Below, piece by piece: positions 1 through 7,284 of a DNA stretch of 64,000 nt. The translations under genes were made by a program, and so were the position numbers. Position 1 is the stretch's first letter. Every line of letters begins with the position of its first letter. Below the pieces are notes generated by a model, which was given only the letters and a program-made list of their open reading frames with translations, made no database searches and was not told the origin of the DNA. Location: NCBI GenBank assembly GCA_002319795.1, contig DCFU01000013.1, positions 22,789-86,788 of the forward strand. Reading direction: 5' to 3'. Origin of the DNA: Megamonas sp. UBA1796 (GTDB lineage Bacteria > Bacillota > Negativicutes > Selenomonadales > Selenomonadaceae).

Positions 1-45
1 TCAATAAACGGTGCTTTTTGTGTATGTAAAATATTTAAATTTTAT

Positions 46-414
46 TTATGCATGCGTATCTCGTACATCTTCATAATCTCGCAAGAGAACAGGTACAAGC
101 TCAATCGGATGCCCCGCTTTATCCTGTTTATATTTCGCAATTAAATCTTTTGGAGTATTTGGATGACTAAAAAAGGCTTCTTCTGCTGGTGCTAAGAATT
201 TTTCGTACTCCGGATCATCAGAACGTCCAATCAAGTAATCTAAAGAGCAACAAAAGTAAGTAGCAGCCATTACAAGTTTGTCTAATGTTGGATTGGACTT
301 ATCATTTTCGTATGAAAATACCATACGACGGCTGATGCCGAATCTTTGACAGTTTTCGGCAGAAAGGTTATGTAAAGAACGTAATAATTTGAACCTGGCG
401 GCGAATGTAGCCAA
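46..414 (-). CDS. XRE-family helix-turn-helix regulator
   Basis: Small DNA-binding regulator of about 122 residues. The first 65 residues match the XRE pattern: an LSAENCQRFGISRR recognition region, YENDKSNPTLDKL, then the SLDYLIGR ending typical of Cro/CI-like HTH proteins. The C-terminal half (about 55 residues, ending in VRDTHA) is charged and has no domain I recognise. The frame is open up to a TTG at 459, but that start would place the first 15 codons inside an operator-like repeat. A TTG at 414 preceded by AAAGG at about 9 nt fits the family start better; this start is inferred. Two identical 18-bp inverted repeats lie directly upstream (459-476 and 498-515) and are the obvious candidate operators for this protein. 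The surrounding DNA is AT-rich compared with the sugar operon at 1.7-8.3 kb, which suggests an accessory origin. Confidence 0.8.
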   Translation of the reverse strand: MATFAARFKLLRSLHNLSAENCQRFGISRRMVFSYENDKSNPTLDKLVMAATYFCCSLDYLIGRSDDPEYEKFLAPAEEAFFSHPNTPKDLIAKYKQDKAGHPIELVPVLLRDYEDVRDTHA

Positions 415-452
415 ACAAATCACAACCTTTAATAAATAATTTGCAATACTTG

Positions 453-481
453 TTGACAAGTGCGATGTAACGCACTATAAT
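453..481 (+). promoter_or_regulatory. Consensus sigma-70 promoter with operator in the spacer
   Basis: TTGACA at 453-458, a 17-nt spacer, and TATAAT at 476-481: a perfect sigma-70/SigA consensus on the + strand. The spacer is filled by the first copy of the repeat AGTGCGATGTAACGCACT. Transcription would run rightwards from about 488, away from the XRE gene. Confidence 0.7.
459..476. repeat. Operator-like inverted repeat, copy 1
   Basis: AGTGCGATGTAACGCACT: 6-bp arms AGTGCG/CGCACT around ATGTAA. Identical to the copy at 498-515, 39 bp away. It sits between the -35 and -10 boxes of the + strand promoter and just upstream of the XRE start, as expected for an autoregulatory operator. Confidence 0.7.
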
Positions 482-497
482 CAAGTTAATAAGAATC

Positions 498-515
498 AGT
501 GCGATGTAACGCACT
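498..515. repeat. Operator-like inverted repeat, copy 2
   Basis: Exact second copy of AGTGCGATGTAACGCACT, about 10 bp downstream of the predicted + strand transcription start. Two identical sites spaced 39 bp apart are consistent with cooperative repressor binding. Confidence 0.7.
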
Positions 516-731
516 GTGATAAGTATAAGGTGCAACATCAAATTCTTAAACAATTATGCATTAGATGGTGAAGAACTGACTAAAATAGCGAAAAAATATT
601 TTTAATTGCTAAGAATTATTCTTAAAAAATATTAGAAATTCATGGTCTTGTGTTAGTTTACCACCGCACTATTATATCACGAAGCCAAACTGCAGGAAAT
701 GCAGGTTTGGCCGTTGCACAGGCACACGAAT
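516..731. other. Intergenic stretch downstream of a strong promoter, no clear gene
   Basis: Very AT-rich between 520 and 640. The + strand promoter at 453-481 reads into it, but I see no ORF with a good ribosome site. One frame from about 519 to 594 is open and ends in codons for DGEELTKIAKKYF before a TAA, with no usable start; it could be a decayed gene fragment. The rest runs into the 3' end of the next XRE gene in the antisense direction. Confidence 0.4.
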
Positions 732-1034
732 TCATTTCAGTGTCTTCAAAAATTTGGTCATTAGTTCGCGTTGCTCAACGGTTAAGTTTTTGCTGGCGTC
801 AAGAAGCTCTTTCGGTCCAGGGTCTAGTTCTGCGGTGGTTTCCTGGAAAAACTCGGTGAGGGAAACACCCAGTATTGTGCAGATGGTGTCCAAGGTTTCC
901 AAGGAACATTTCTTGTTATTGTTTTCGATGCCGGACATAAAGCTTTGTGCTACACCAAGCTGTTGGGCTAAGGCCGTCGATGTGATGTTTTTTGCCTTTC
1001 GCAGTTCTCGTATTCTTTCACCGACATTAATCAT
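732..1034 (-). CDS. XRE-family transcriptional regulator (100 aa)
   Basis: Compact Cro/CI-type regulator. Residues about 4-58 form the HTH: VGERIRELRKAKNITS, TALAQQLGVAQSFMSGIEN, then TLDTICTILGVSLTEFF. The remaining 40 residues (PGPKELLDASKNLTVEQRELMTKFLKTL) look like a helical C-terminal segment that may dimerise. The frame extends upstream to 1121, but ATG at 1034 is preceded by GGAGG at a good distance and starts the domain correctly. It is divergent from the XRE gene at 1201, and the shared 160-bp gap holds a 10-bp inverted pair (1116-1125/1155-1164). The target is unknown; autoregulation and control of the divergent neighbour is the simplest inference. Confidence 0.85.
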   Translation of the reverse strand: MINVGERIRELRKAKNITSTALAQQLGVAQSFMSGIENNNKKCSLETLDTICTILGVSLTEFFQETTAELDPGPKELLDASKNLTVEQRELMTKFLKTLK

Positions 1035-1115
1035 GCTGTATTCCTCCGTTAATAACCTACAGGTAATATTTATATTATAACGCGATACAGAAATTCTTAA
1101 AATGCTATTTTTAAA

Positions 1116-1164
1116 TATCACTTATAGGATATAAAATCATTGCAATTATAACTCATAAGTGATA
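1116..1164. repeat. Inverted repeat between divergent XRE genes
   Basis: TATCACTTAT at 1116-1125 and its exact complement ATAAGTGATA at 1155-1164. The right arm overlaps the likely -10 region of the + strand promoter for the gene at 1201 (a TTGCAA -35-like box lies at 1140-1145). Probable operator pair for one or both XRE proteins. Confidence 0.5.
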
Positions 1165-1200
1165 ATATAAGAACGAGCATAGAACTCTGAGGTGATAAAA

Positions 1201-1437
1201 GTGATGTGCAAACTTATAAAAAATATCAAAAGGGAACGTATTCACCAAAAGCTTACGATGGAAGAGCTGTCCGCGAAGAGCGGAGTCAGTCAGAAGCATA
1301 TCAGCAATATCGAAAATGCGAAAGTCGTTCCTACAGTTGAAACTTTGGAGAAACTGGCGCGGGCTTTGGGGTTTGATATTGGGTTATATTTGAAAGCCCG
1401 CAGCGGCAGAGCAGGTGATGGCCCCAAGGAGAAATGA
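1201..1437 (+). CDS. Small XRE-family HTH protein (about 78 aa)
   Basis: Almost the whole protein is one HTH: LIKNIKRERIHQKLTMEELSAKSGVSQ, KHISNIENAKVVPTVETLEKLARALGFDIGLYL, plus a short basic tail (KARSGRAGDGPKEK). This is the minimal XRE type without a sensor domain. GTG at 1201 or ATG at 1204 follows GAGGTG at 6-9 nt; an upstream in-frame GTG at 1192 lies inside that Shine-Dalgarno and is unlikely. It is the only regulator upstream of, and in the same direction as, the PTS operon that begins 250 bp later, so it may control that operon; nothing in the sequence proves it. Confidence 0.8.
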   Translation: MMCKLIKNIKRERIHQKLTMEELSAKSGVSQKHISNIENAKVVPTVETLEKLARALGFDIGLYLKARSGRAGDGPKEK

Positions 1438-1688
1438 GCAGAGAGGCATATCACTACGTCCTGTGCTACATATTAAAAACGGAAAATTCTGCTATTTACA
1501 TCTGAGTTCGCAATCTATAGGGTGTGGCCGGATGACAAAGGAGGTGAGGCTGGCCAGGCGGCCGGAGTCGGTGCGGTATATCTCGAAGGAGGTGAAGCTG
1601 GAGCTGGAGCATAGAAAGTGTTTCGTCAAGACTCTTTTCTCTTAGCATAGCCGGTTGGCTATGACTATACTATACCCGGAGGTGCAAA
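1438..1688 (+). other. Leader region of the sugar operon
   Basis: 250 bp between the small XRE gene and the EIIC gene. It has two near-identical 16-nt direct repeats, AAGGAGGTGAGGCTGG (1538-1553) and AAGGAGGTGAAGCTGG (1586-1601), each containing a perfect anti-Shine-Dalgarno complement but followed by no convincing start codon. An inverted repeat follows at 1646-1663. A frame of about 76 codons crosses the region (1415-1645) but has no good ribosome site of its own, so I do not call it a gene. Confidence 0.45.
1646..1663. promoter_or_regulatory. Hairpin or operator in front of the EIIC gene
   Basis: CATAGCC-GGTT-GGCTATG, a perfect 7-bp inverted repeat ending 15 nt before the GGAGG ribosome site of the gene at 1689. 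It could be a repressor operator or an mRNA hairpin. Confidence 0.5.
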
Positions 1689-2957
1689 ATGGATTTCTTG
1701 AAAAATATTCTCGATTTGGGTCCCACGGTCATGATGCCGATTATCTTTTTTATCCTGGGTTTGTGTTTCAAGGTGAAACCAGGCCGGGCGTTTCAGGCGG
1801 GCATGCTCGTCGGGATCGGCTTTACGGGGATCAATCTCATCGTCGGTATGCTGCTCAATAGTCTGGGGCCTGCTACGCAGGACATGGTACAGCGACTGGG
1901 TGCCAACCTGACGGTCATCGATGCGGGCTGGGCGACGGGTGCCGCGATTGGCTGGTCGTCCCCGCTCGTGCCGTTTGTGGTGGTCGGCGCGATTTTGCTG
2001 AATGTGGTTTTATTAGCCATCAACAAAACGCAGATTGTAAATATTGATATCTTCAATTACTGGCTGATCTTACTGCCGGGCTCCATGGTCTATTACCAGA
2101 CGGACAGTCTGCTTATGGGAACTGCAGCCAGTTTGCTGATTTACCTCATTGCTTTTATCATCGGCGGCCTCACGGCGCCGGCTATCCAGAAAATGTACAA
2201 TATGCGCGGCGTGGCCTTCGTGCATGCGACCTGCGGTGTTTATGTACCCATTGGTATTTTTGTAAACTATGTGATAGAAAAAATTCCGGTGCTGAATAAG
2301 ATTGATCTGAGCCCGGAAAACATCATCAAGAAGCTGGGGATACTGGGAGAACCGATTACGCTGGCGACGATTCTGGGGGCCGGCATGGGGGCTTTGGCTG
2401 GCTGGCCCGTGGGGAAGAGCCTGTTCCTGGCGGTTCAGGTCGCCGCGGTTATGATTCTGCTGCCCAAGATGGTTGGCATCACGGTGGAAGGGGTCATGAT
2501 TGTGCGCGATGCTGCCGAGGATGTCCTGAAAAAAATCTTCCCCGGACGGGAGTTTTATATTGGCATGGATACGGCTCTGCTGATTGGTGAACCGTGCATC
2601 ATCGCCACGGGGCTGCTGCTGATTCCGGCTGCTTTGGTCATTGCAATTCTGTTGCCGGGCAACCGCATGCTGCCGTTCGTCGATCTGGCCTCCATTGTTT
2701 TTGTCATATCCATGGTGGCACCGTTCTGCAAACGCAATATGTTCCGTATCTTCGTTACGGGCTGTTTCATTATTACAATCGCTTTATATGCTGGCACGGA
2801 TTTGTCCGGGAACTATGTAGATGCAGCCGATAAGGCGAATGTAAAGCTGCCGAGCAATGTGACGTCTACGGAGCTGGGGAATCTGGTGTCATCGTATAAC
2901 ACGCCTGTAGGCTGGGCGGTGGTAAAAGCAAGTGAGTTCATCGGTTACATGCCTTGA
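1689..2957 (+). CDS. PTS transporter EIIC, galactitol (Gat/Sgc) family
   Basis: Integral membrane sugar permease of 422 residues with about ten hydrophobic segments. Family marks are the N-terminal GPTVMMPIIFFILGLCF, AGMLVGIGFTGINLIVGMLL, the central MRGVAFVHATCGVYVPIG region, and IGEPCIIATGLLLIPAAL near residue 300. The length is normal for a free-standing EIIC of the GatC/SgcC type. Such proteins import a polyol or pentose-like sugar while EIIB phosphorylates it, but no EIIA or EIIB gene occurs anywhere in this window. GGAGG lies 6-7 nt before ATG 1689. It is the first gene of a six-gene co-directional set up to 8325, so its substrate should feed the dehydrogenases, aldolase and kinase that follow. 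It may work with EIIA/EIIB encoded elsewhere, or as a non-PTS carrier; the kinase downstream makes the second possibility worth testing. Confidence 0.88.
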   Translation: MDFLKNILDLGPTVMMPIIFFILGLCFKVKPGRAFQAGMLVGIGFTGINLIVGMLLNSLGPATQDMVQRLGANLTVIDAGWATGAAIGWSSPLVPFVVVGAILLNVVLLAINKTQIVNIDIFNYWLILLPGSMVYYQTDSLLMGTAASLLIYLIAFIIGGLTAPAIQKMYNMRGVAFVHATCGVYVPIGIFVNYVIEKIPVLNKIDLSPENIIKKLGILGEPITLATILGAGMGALAGWPVGKSLFLAVQVAAVMILLPKMVGITVEGVMIVRDAAEDVLKKIFPGREFYIGMDTALLIGEPCIIATGLLLIPAALVIAILLPGNRMLPFVDLASIVFVISMVAPFCKRNMFRIFVTGCFIITIALYAGTDLSGNYVDAADKANVKLPSNVTSTELGNLVSSYNTPVGWAVVKASEFIGYMP

Positions 2958-2989
2958 CCGGTTATCTGAAATGAGGAGATGTGAGATAT

Positions 2990-4027
2990 ATGAAAATTGT
3001 TGGTATAGGGGATTTGCTGATTCCGGCCAAGGGAATCGCCGCCGGGTTTGCAGATTTTGCTGCCCAGGGGCACACCGTGGAGACGGTCGACTGGCGGCAG
3101 GATTCCTATGAAGAGCTGCAGCATATCAATCTGCAGGTAGAGACAGAGGGCAGTGAAGCGTATGTGGTGCCGGACGCAGTCCTGGAAGCAGTACGCGATG
3201 CGGAGATTCTTATCACGCAGTTCTGTCCGGTTTCCCGTCAGGTCATCGACGCCTGCAAGAACTTGAAGCTTATTGGCGTGCTGCGCGGCGGTTATGAGAA
3301 TGTGAATGTGTCGTATGCTACGGAGAAGGGGATTCTGGTGTATCATACGCCGGGCAGGAACGCCACGGCCGTAGCGGATTTTACCGTCGGCATGCTCATC
3401 AGTGAGTGCCGCAATATCGCCAAGAGCCATCGGAACCTGAAGCAGGGCCGATGGGTACGCGATTATGCCAATGCCGCAGTTGTGCCGGATCTGAGCCATA
3501 AGACGGCCGGCATCATCGGGCTGGGACAGGTGGGACGGAAGGTCGCGCAGCGTCTGCATGGTTTTGAGATGCATATCCTGGGCTATGATCCTTATGTCAA
3601 GCAGGTGCCGGAATATGTCCGGCTGGTTTCGCTGCAGGAGATGGCGCAGCAGGCGGACTTCCTGACCATGCATACGCGGTTGGATAAAGACACGGAACAT
3701 ATGATCAATGCGGATTTCCTGCGGCTGGTAAAGCCGGGCGCGTATTTCATCAATACAGCCCGTTCCGGTCTGGTGGATGAGAAGGCGCTGTATGATGCGT
3801 TAGTCTCGGGGCGCATCATGGGGGCCGCGCTGGATGTCTTCGATGTGGAGCCGCCGCCGGCGGACTATCCGCTGCTGACGCTGGATAATGTCACGGTAAC
3901 GCCGCATTTGGCAGGCGGCACGGTCGACGCGTTCTTGAACTCACCCCGGCTTCTGGCGCAGGAAATGCTGAAATATCTTACCGGGGAAATGTCGGGGTTC
4001 ATCGTGAATCCGCAGGTCCGGGGGTAA
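2990..4027 (+). CDS. D-2-hydroxyacid dehydrogenase (phosphoglycerate dehydrogenase-like)
   Basis: NAD-dependent dehydrogenase of about 345 residues that interconverts a 2-hydroxy acid and a 2-keto acid. Visible: RGGYENVNV and ADFTVGM in the substrate/nucleotide linker, the Rossmann loop GLGQVG (about 177-182), and the catalytic set Arg258 (INTARSG), Glu287 (DVEP) and His306 (TPHLAG). ATG 2990 is preceded by GAGGAG at 11 nt; an in-frame GTG at 2981 is too close to it. There is no ACT regulatory domain, so it is not a full-length biosynthetic SerA. A clear paralogue lies in the same operon at 7285, sharing RGGYEN, ADFTVGM and NTARSGLV. The substrate is probably an acid derived from the imported sugar; this is inference. 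Confidence 0.88.
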   Translation: MKIVGIGDLLIPAKGIAAGFADFAAQGHTVETVDWRQDSYEELQHINLQVETEGSEAYVVPDAVLEAVRDAEILITQFCPVSRQVIDACKNLKLIGVLRGGYENVNVSYATEKGILVYHTPGRNATAVADFTVGMLISECRNIAKSHRNLKQGRWVRDYANAAVVPDLSHKTAGIIGLGQVGRKVAQRLHGFEMHILGYDPYVKQVPEYVRLVSLQEMAQQADFLTMHTRLDKDTEHMINADFLRLVKPGAYFINTARSGLVDEKALYDALVSGRIMGAALDVFDVEPPPADYPLLTLDNVTVTPHLAGGTVDAFLNSPRLLAQEMLKYLTGEMSGFIVNPQVRG

Positions 4028-4031
4028 GGCT

Positions 4032-4790
4032 ATGGATTTGGGATTAAGAGGGAAGACCGTTCTGGTGACGGGCGGCACGCAAGGTCTGGGCCGGGCTGTT
4101 TGTGAGGTCATGGCCGGCGAGGGTGCCAATGTGATTCTGGTGAGCCGCCACGAGCAGGATGGCATCGCCTGTGCGGTTTCCCTGAAATTGAAGTATGGTA
4201 TCGAGGCCATGCCGATTGCGGCCGACTTGTCGCGGCGGGAGGATATCGACCGGATTTTCGCGGAGTCGCTGGCGAAGTATGAGACCATCGATGTGCTGGT
4301 CAACAGCGCCGCCATTTGGCCGCAGGCCTATGTCGCCGATATGGAGGAGGCGGATTTCTGGCGCACGCTGGATATGAATTTGGTCGCACCGTTCCTTATG
4401 TGCAAGTTGTTTGTGCAGCAATTGCTCGCCCGGCATAAAAAAGGGAAAATCGTCAATATTGTATCGCAGGCGGCTTTCCATGGTGCGACGACCGGGCATG
4501 CACATTATGCCGCCTCCAAAGGCGGGCTGGTCTCGTTTACGCTTTCGCTGGCGCGCGAAATGGCCCGGCATGGTATACAGGTGAATGCGGTGGCACCGGG
4601 TATTATGGATACGCCTATGATGCGTGCCGCCATGGAGGAAAAAGGGGATTATTATACAGAGCGCATACCGCTGGGGCGTGTGGCAGCACCGGAGGAGGTT
4701 GCTTACGGGGTTGTTTTCCTGACGTCGTCTAAAGCGGATTATCTTACGGGCATTACGCTGGATGCAACCGGCGGCATGCTCATGCGCTGA
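4032..4790 (+). CDS. Short-chain dehydrogenase/reductase (SDR)
   Basis: Classical SDR of 252 residues. Cofactor loop TGGTQGLG at 13-20, NSAA at 91-94, catalytic Ser145 (VNIVSQ) and the YxxxK pair Tyr159/Lys163 (HYAASKGG), followed by the NAVAPGIMDTPM segment and a C-terminal GGM end. Ser, Tyr and Lys are all present, so it should be active with NAD(P)H. It starts 4 bp after the upstream dehydrogenase, showing tight co-transcription. The family covers sugar alcohol and sugar-acid oxidoreductases (gluconate 5-dehydrogenase, glucose dehydrogenase) and FabG; context favours a polyol or sugar acid over fatty-acid synthesis. Confidence 0.88.
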   Translation: MDLGLRGKTVLVTGGTQGLGRAVCEVMAGEGANVILVSRHEQDGIACAVSLKLKYGIEAMPIAADLSRREDIDRIFAESLAKYETIDVLVNSAAIWPQAYVADMEEADFWRTLDMNLVAPFLMCKLFVQQLLARHKKGKIVNIVSQAAFHGATTGHAHYAASKGGLVSFTLSLAREMARHGIQVNAVAPGIMDTPMMRAAMEEKGDYYTERIPLGRVAAPEEVAYGVVFLTSSKADYLTGITLDATGGMLMR

Positions 4791-4816
4791 GCAGAAATTT
4801 AAAGGAGGAATCGGAT

Positions 4817-5700
4817 ATGTCATTAGTTACTATTACATCTATGCTGGATTGTGCGAGGAAGGATCAATATGCCGTGGGGGCTTTTGATGTAAGCAATCAC
4901 GATATGGCGCTGGCTGTCATCGAGGTCGCGGAGGAGCAGAGATCTCCGGTCATTTTGATGGGACTGGGTGTCGATCTGACAGGCGGCCGTCTGGATTACT
5001 GGCTTCCGGGTATACGCAGGATGGCGGAAAGGGCCACCGTGCCGGTATGCATCCATCTGGATCATGCCGCAGACCTGGAGTTCATCCGGCACTGTGTCGA
5101 TATGGGCTTCACATCGGTCATGTTTGATGGTTCGACGCTGCCGCTGGAGGAAAATATCCGCAGGACGCAGGCTGTGACAAAGTATGCGCATACGTTCGGC
5201 GTGAGTGTAGAGGCAGAGCTGGGCCATGTGGGTGACGGCATCGTGGGAAACAGTGAAACGGGAAAGGTGCGCCGGGATGTTTTGACAAACCGGAGGATTT
5301 CCTTACCAACCCGGAGGAGCTGGCGCATTTTGTCGAGGCTACGCAGGTGGACTGCATTGCGGTCGCTGTGGGTACGGCACACGGGATTTACGTCTATGAA
5401 CCTAAGATTGATTTTGTCCGTCTGGCAGAGCTGCAGCAGGCAGCCACGGTTCCTATGGTCATGCATGGCGGGTCGGGTACGCCGGATGATTTGATCCGCA
5501 AATCGGTGGCACATGGTATATGCAAGCTGAATATTTTCTCTGAAATGCTGGCGGCCTTCTATGGAAGCATGAAAACCGAGCTGAATGCTGCGGAACATCT
5601 GGCAATCTGGCCGCATACGGCCAATGAAAAGCCCATTCAGGCGCTGCAGGCGGTGGTGCGGCAGAAAATGCAGCTGCTGGGCTCCGTCGGCCGGGCATAA
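4817..5700 (+). pseudogene. Class II fructose/tagatose-bisphosphate aldolase family, frameshifted
   Basis: The first part (from ATG 4817, AAGGAGGA upstream) encodes the aldolase N-terminal half: YAVGAFDVSNHDM, the HLDHA zinc/catalytic motif at 80-84, SVMFDGSTLP and VSVEAELGHVG. At about 5280 the reading switches to another frame, which continues without a stop as FDKPEDFLTNPEELAHFVEATQ..., then VAVGTAHG, MHGGSG and KLNIFSEM to a stop at 5700. One base missing from the TTTT run at 5279-5284 explains it: adding one T restores a protein of about 294 residues with all expected motifs. No other damage is visible, so this is either a recent mutation, a phase-variable T run or an assembly error. Intact, it would split a ketose (bis)phosphate into two trioses or a related pair in this operon's pathway. 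Confidence 0.85.
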
Positions 5701-5730
5701 CCGAATATTTATAAGAAAGGCGTGTAAGAA

Positions 5731-7257
5731 ATGGCAGACTATTTGATTGGTATAGATGCCGGATGTACTTCCAGCAAGGTCGTTATTTTTGATGCGGGCG
5801 GGCAGGTGGTATCTGCCGCCGCGACACCGAGCATGCGGCGCATGGGGTATGCAGAGGGCAGCGGCATTGGATTTGAGGAGTTCGACGTCGATGAGCTGTG
5901 GTCGCTTATTTCCCAGTGCATAAAGGATGCAATCGCCAGGGCAGGGATTCCTGCCGCGCAGATTGCGGGTATCGGGGTGACTTCCTTTGGCAATGGGGTG
6001 GTTTTTCTGGACAAAAACGGGTCTTCTCTGGCGCCGGGCTGTTTTTCACAGGATTATCGCGCCAAGGAAATCATCGCTTTGTATAAAAAGGAGGGAAGCT
6101 ACGACGAGATCAATGCGATCGTGAAGGGTACTTTATTTGCGGGAGAGCCCGGGCCGATTCTGCGCTGGTATAAGGAGCATGCGCGCGAAACGTATGATGC
6201 TATCGGTGGCATCCTGACGTTCAAGGACTATATCATGTACCGGCTGACGAATGTATTCGCCACCGATCTGAATGTCTTTGGCGGGTCCTTCATGGTGGAT
6301 TTGACGACGATGGACTATTCCCGTCACCTGCTGGAGCTGTACGGGATTCCGGAGCTGTTCGACAAGCTGCCCAAGCTGGCATCGAGTCCGGAGGAGGTCG
6401 TCGGGACTGTGAGCGCGAAGGCCGCAGCAGAAACGGGACTCCATGCGGGGACGCCTGTCGTAGCAGGCATGATGGATATCCTGGCCTGCCTGGTCGGGGC
6501 GGGTGCCACGGATACAGGCGTCATTACGTCCATCGCCGGTTCGTGGTGCATCAACGAAACCCATTCGTTGCGTGTCATCCCGCATGCGTCTTCGAATATG
6601 CCTTATATCAAGAAGGGGGAGTATCTGAACTGTTCGTATACGGGTGCTTCGGCCTCGAACTATGAATGGTTCACGACGACCCTGTGCGACCGGGCGAAGC
6701 AAATGGCCAAAGAAAAAGGCTGCTCGATGTTCGATGTACTGGATGAAGCAATCCGAAGCGTGGACCCGGAGCAGGCAAGCGTACTCTTTCTGCCTTATGT
6801 GGCGTCTCCCAGCCTGCATGTGAATGCCAAGGCCGGTTTCCTGAACATCGATGCACATACATCGTTTGCCGGTCTGTGCTATGCGGTGGTTGAGGGCGTG
6901 GCGTTCATTCATAAATACCATATTGATTTTTTGCGCAACGCCGGGCTGCCCGCGCATGTTGTGCGCCTGACGGGCGGCATGGCGAAGAGCCGGGTATGGG
7001 CACAGATTTTTGCTGATGTGGTACAGCTTCCGGTAGAGATCGTCGATTGTGATGAGACCGGGGCTTTGGGGGTCGCGATTGCTGCTGGTATCGGTGCGGG
7101 TGTCTATAAGGACTATGCGGATGCTTTTGGTGTAGCGGTGAAAGTGAGACCGGCGCTGCAGCCGGATACGGCTCTGGCCGGAACCTATCGTCGGCGCTAT
7201 GCAGAGTGGTGGCAGCTCAATGAAGATATGGAAAGCTATTGGAACCGCCAGGGATAA
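5731..7257 (+). CDS. FGGY-family carbohydrate kinase (xylulokinase-like)
   Basis: Sugar kinase of 508 residues, the usual FGGY length. The N-terminal actin-like domain opens with YLIGIDAGCTSSKVVIFD (phosphate-binding loop). The linker region holds GASASNYEWF, and the C-terminal domain has VEGVAFIHKY, VRLTGGMAKSRVWAQIFADV and ETGALGVAIAAGIGAG, the ATP-site signature of the family. It phosphorylates a pentulose, hexulose, polyol or aldonate with ATP. A kinase is not needed if the EIIC upstream works in a phosphorylating PTS, so either the imported compound is dephosphorylated or converted before this step, or the carrier imports the free sugar. Good ribosome site (AAGAAAGG) before ATG 5731, 30 bp after the aldolase frame. 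Confidence 0.9.
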   Translation: MADYLIGIDAGCTSSKVVIFDAGGQVVSAAATPSMRRMGYAEGSGIGFEEFDVDELWSLISQCIKDAIARAGIPAAQIAGIGVTSFGNGVVFLDKNGSSLAPGCFSQDYRAKEIIALYKKEGSYDEINAIVKGTLFAGEPGPILRWYKEHARETYDAIGGILTFKDYIMYRLTNVFATDLNVFGGSFMVDLTTMDYSRHLLELYGIPELFDKLPKLASSPEEVVGTVSAKAAAETGLHAGTPVVAGMMDILACLVGAGATDTGVITSIAGSWCINETHSLRVIPHASSNMPYIKKGEYLNCSYTGASASNYEWFTTTLCDRAKQMAKEKGCSMFDVLDEAIRSVDPEQASVLFLPYVASPSLHVNAKAGFLNIDAHTSFAGLCYAVVEGVAFIHKYHIDFLRNAGLPAHVVRLTGGMAKSRVWAQIFADVVQLPVEIVDCDETGALGVAIAAGIGAGVYKDYADAFGVAVKVRPALQPDTALAGTYRRRYAEWWQLNEDMESYWNRQG

Positions 7258-7284
7258 TGCGGTGAAGGGAAGGATGAGAACCAA

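Noticed and set aside
650..859. 69-codon frame on the + strand opposite the XRE gene
   Set aside because: Antisense to a well-supported XRE gene, no ribosome site and no protein-like pattern.
1415..1645. 76-codon frame in the operon leader
   Set aside because: Overlaps the end of the XRE gene, has no ribosome site of its own; the KEV(R/K)L repeat comes from the repeated SD-like DNA.
2945..3700. Long minus-strand frame opposite the dehydrogenase
   Set aside because: Shadow frame in GC-rich codons; no domain pattern, rich in His/Arg as expected from antisense reading.
4044..4823. Long minus-strand frame opposite the SDR gene
   Set aside because: Antisense shadow; the + strand protein has all SDR motifs.
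6133..7284. 383-codon minus-strand frame opposite the FGGY kinase
   Set aside because: Antisense shadow of a complete kinase; no recognisable fold.
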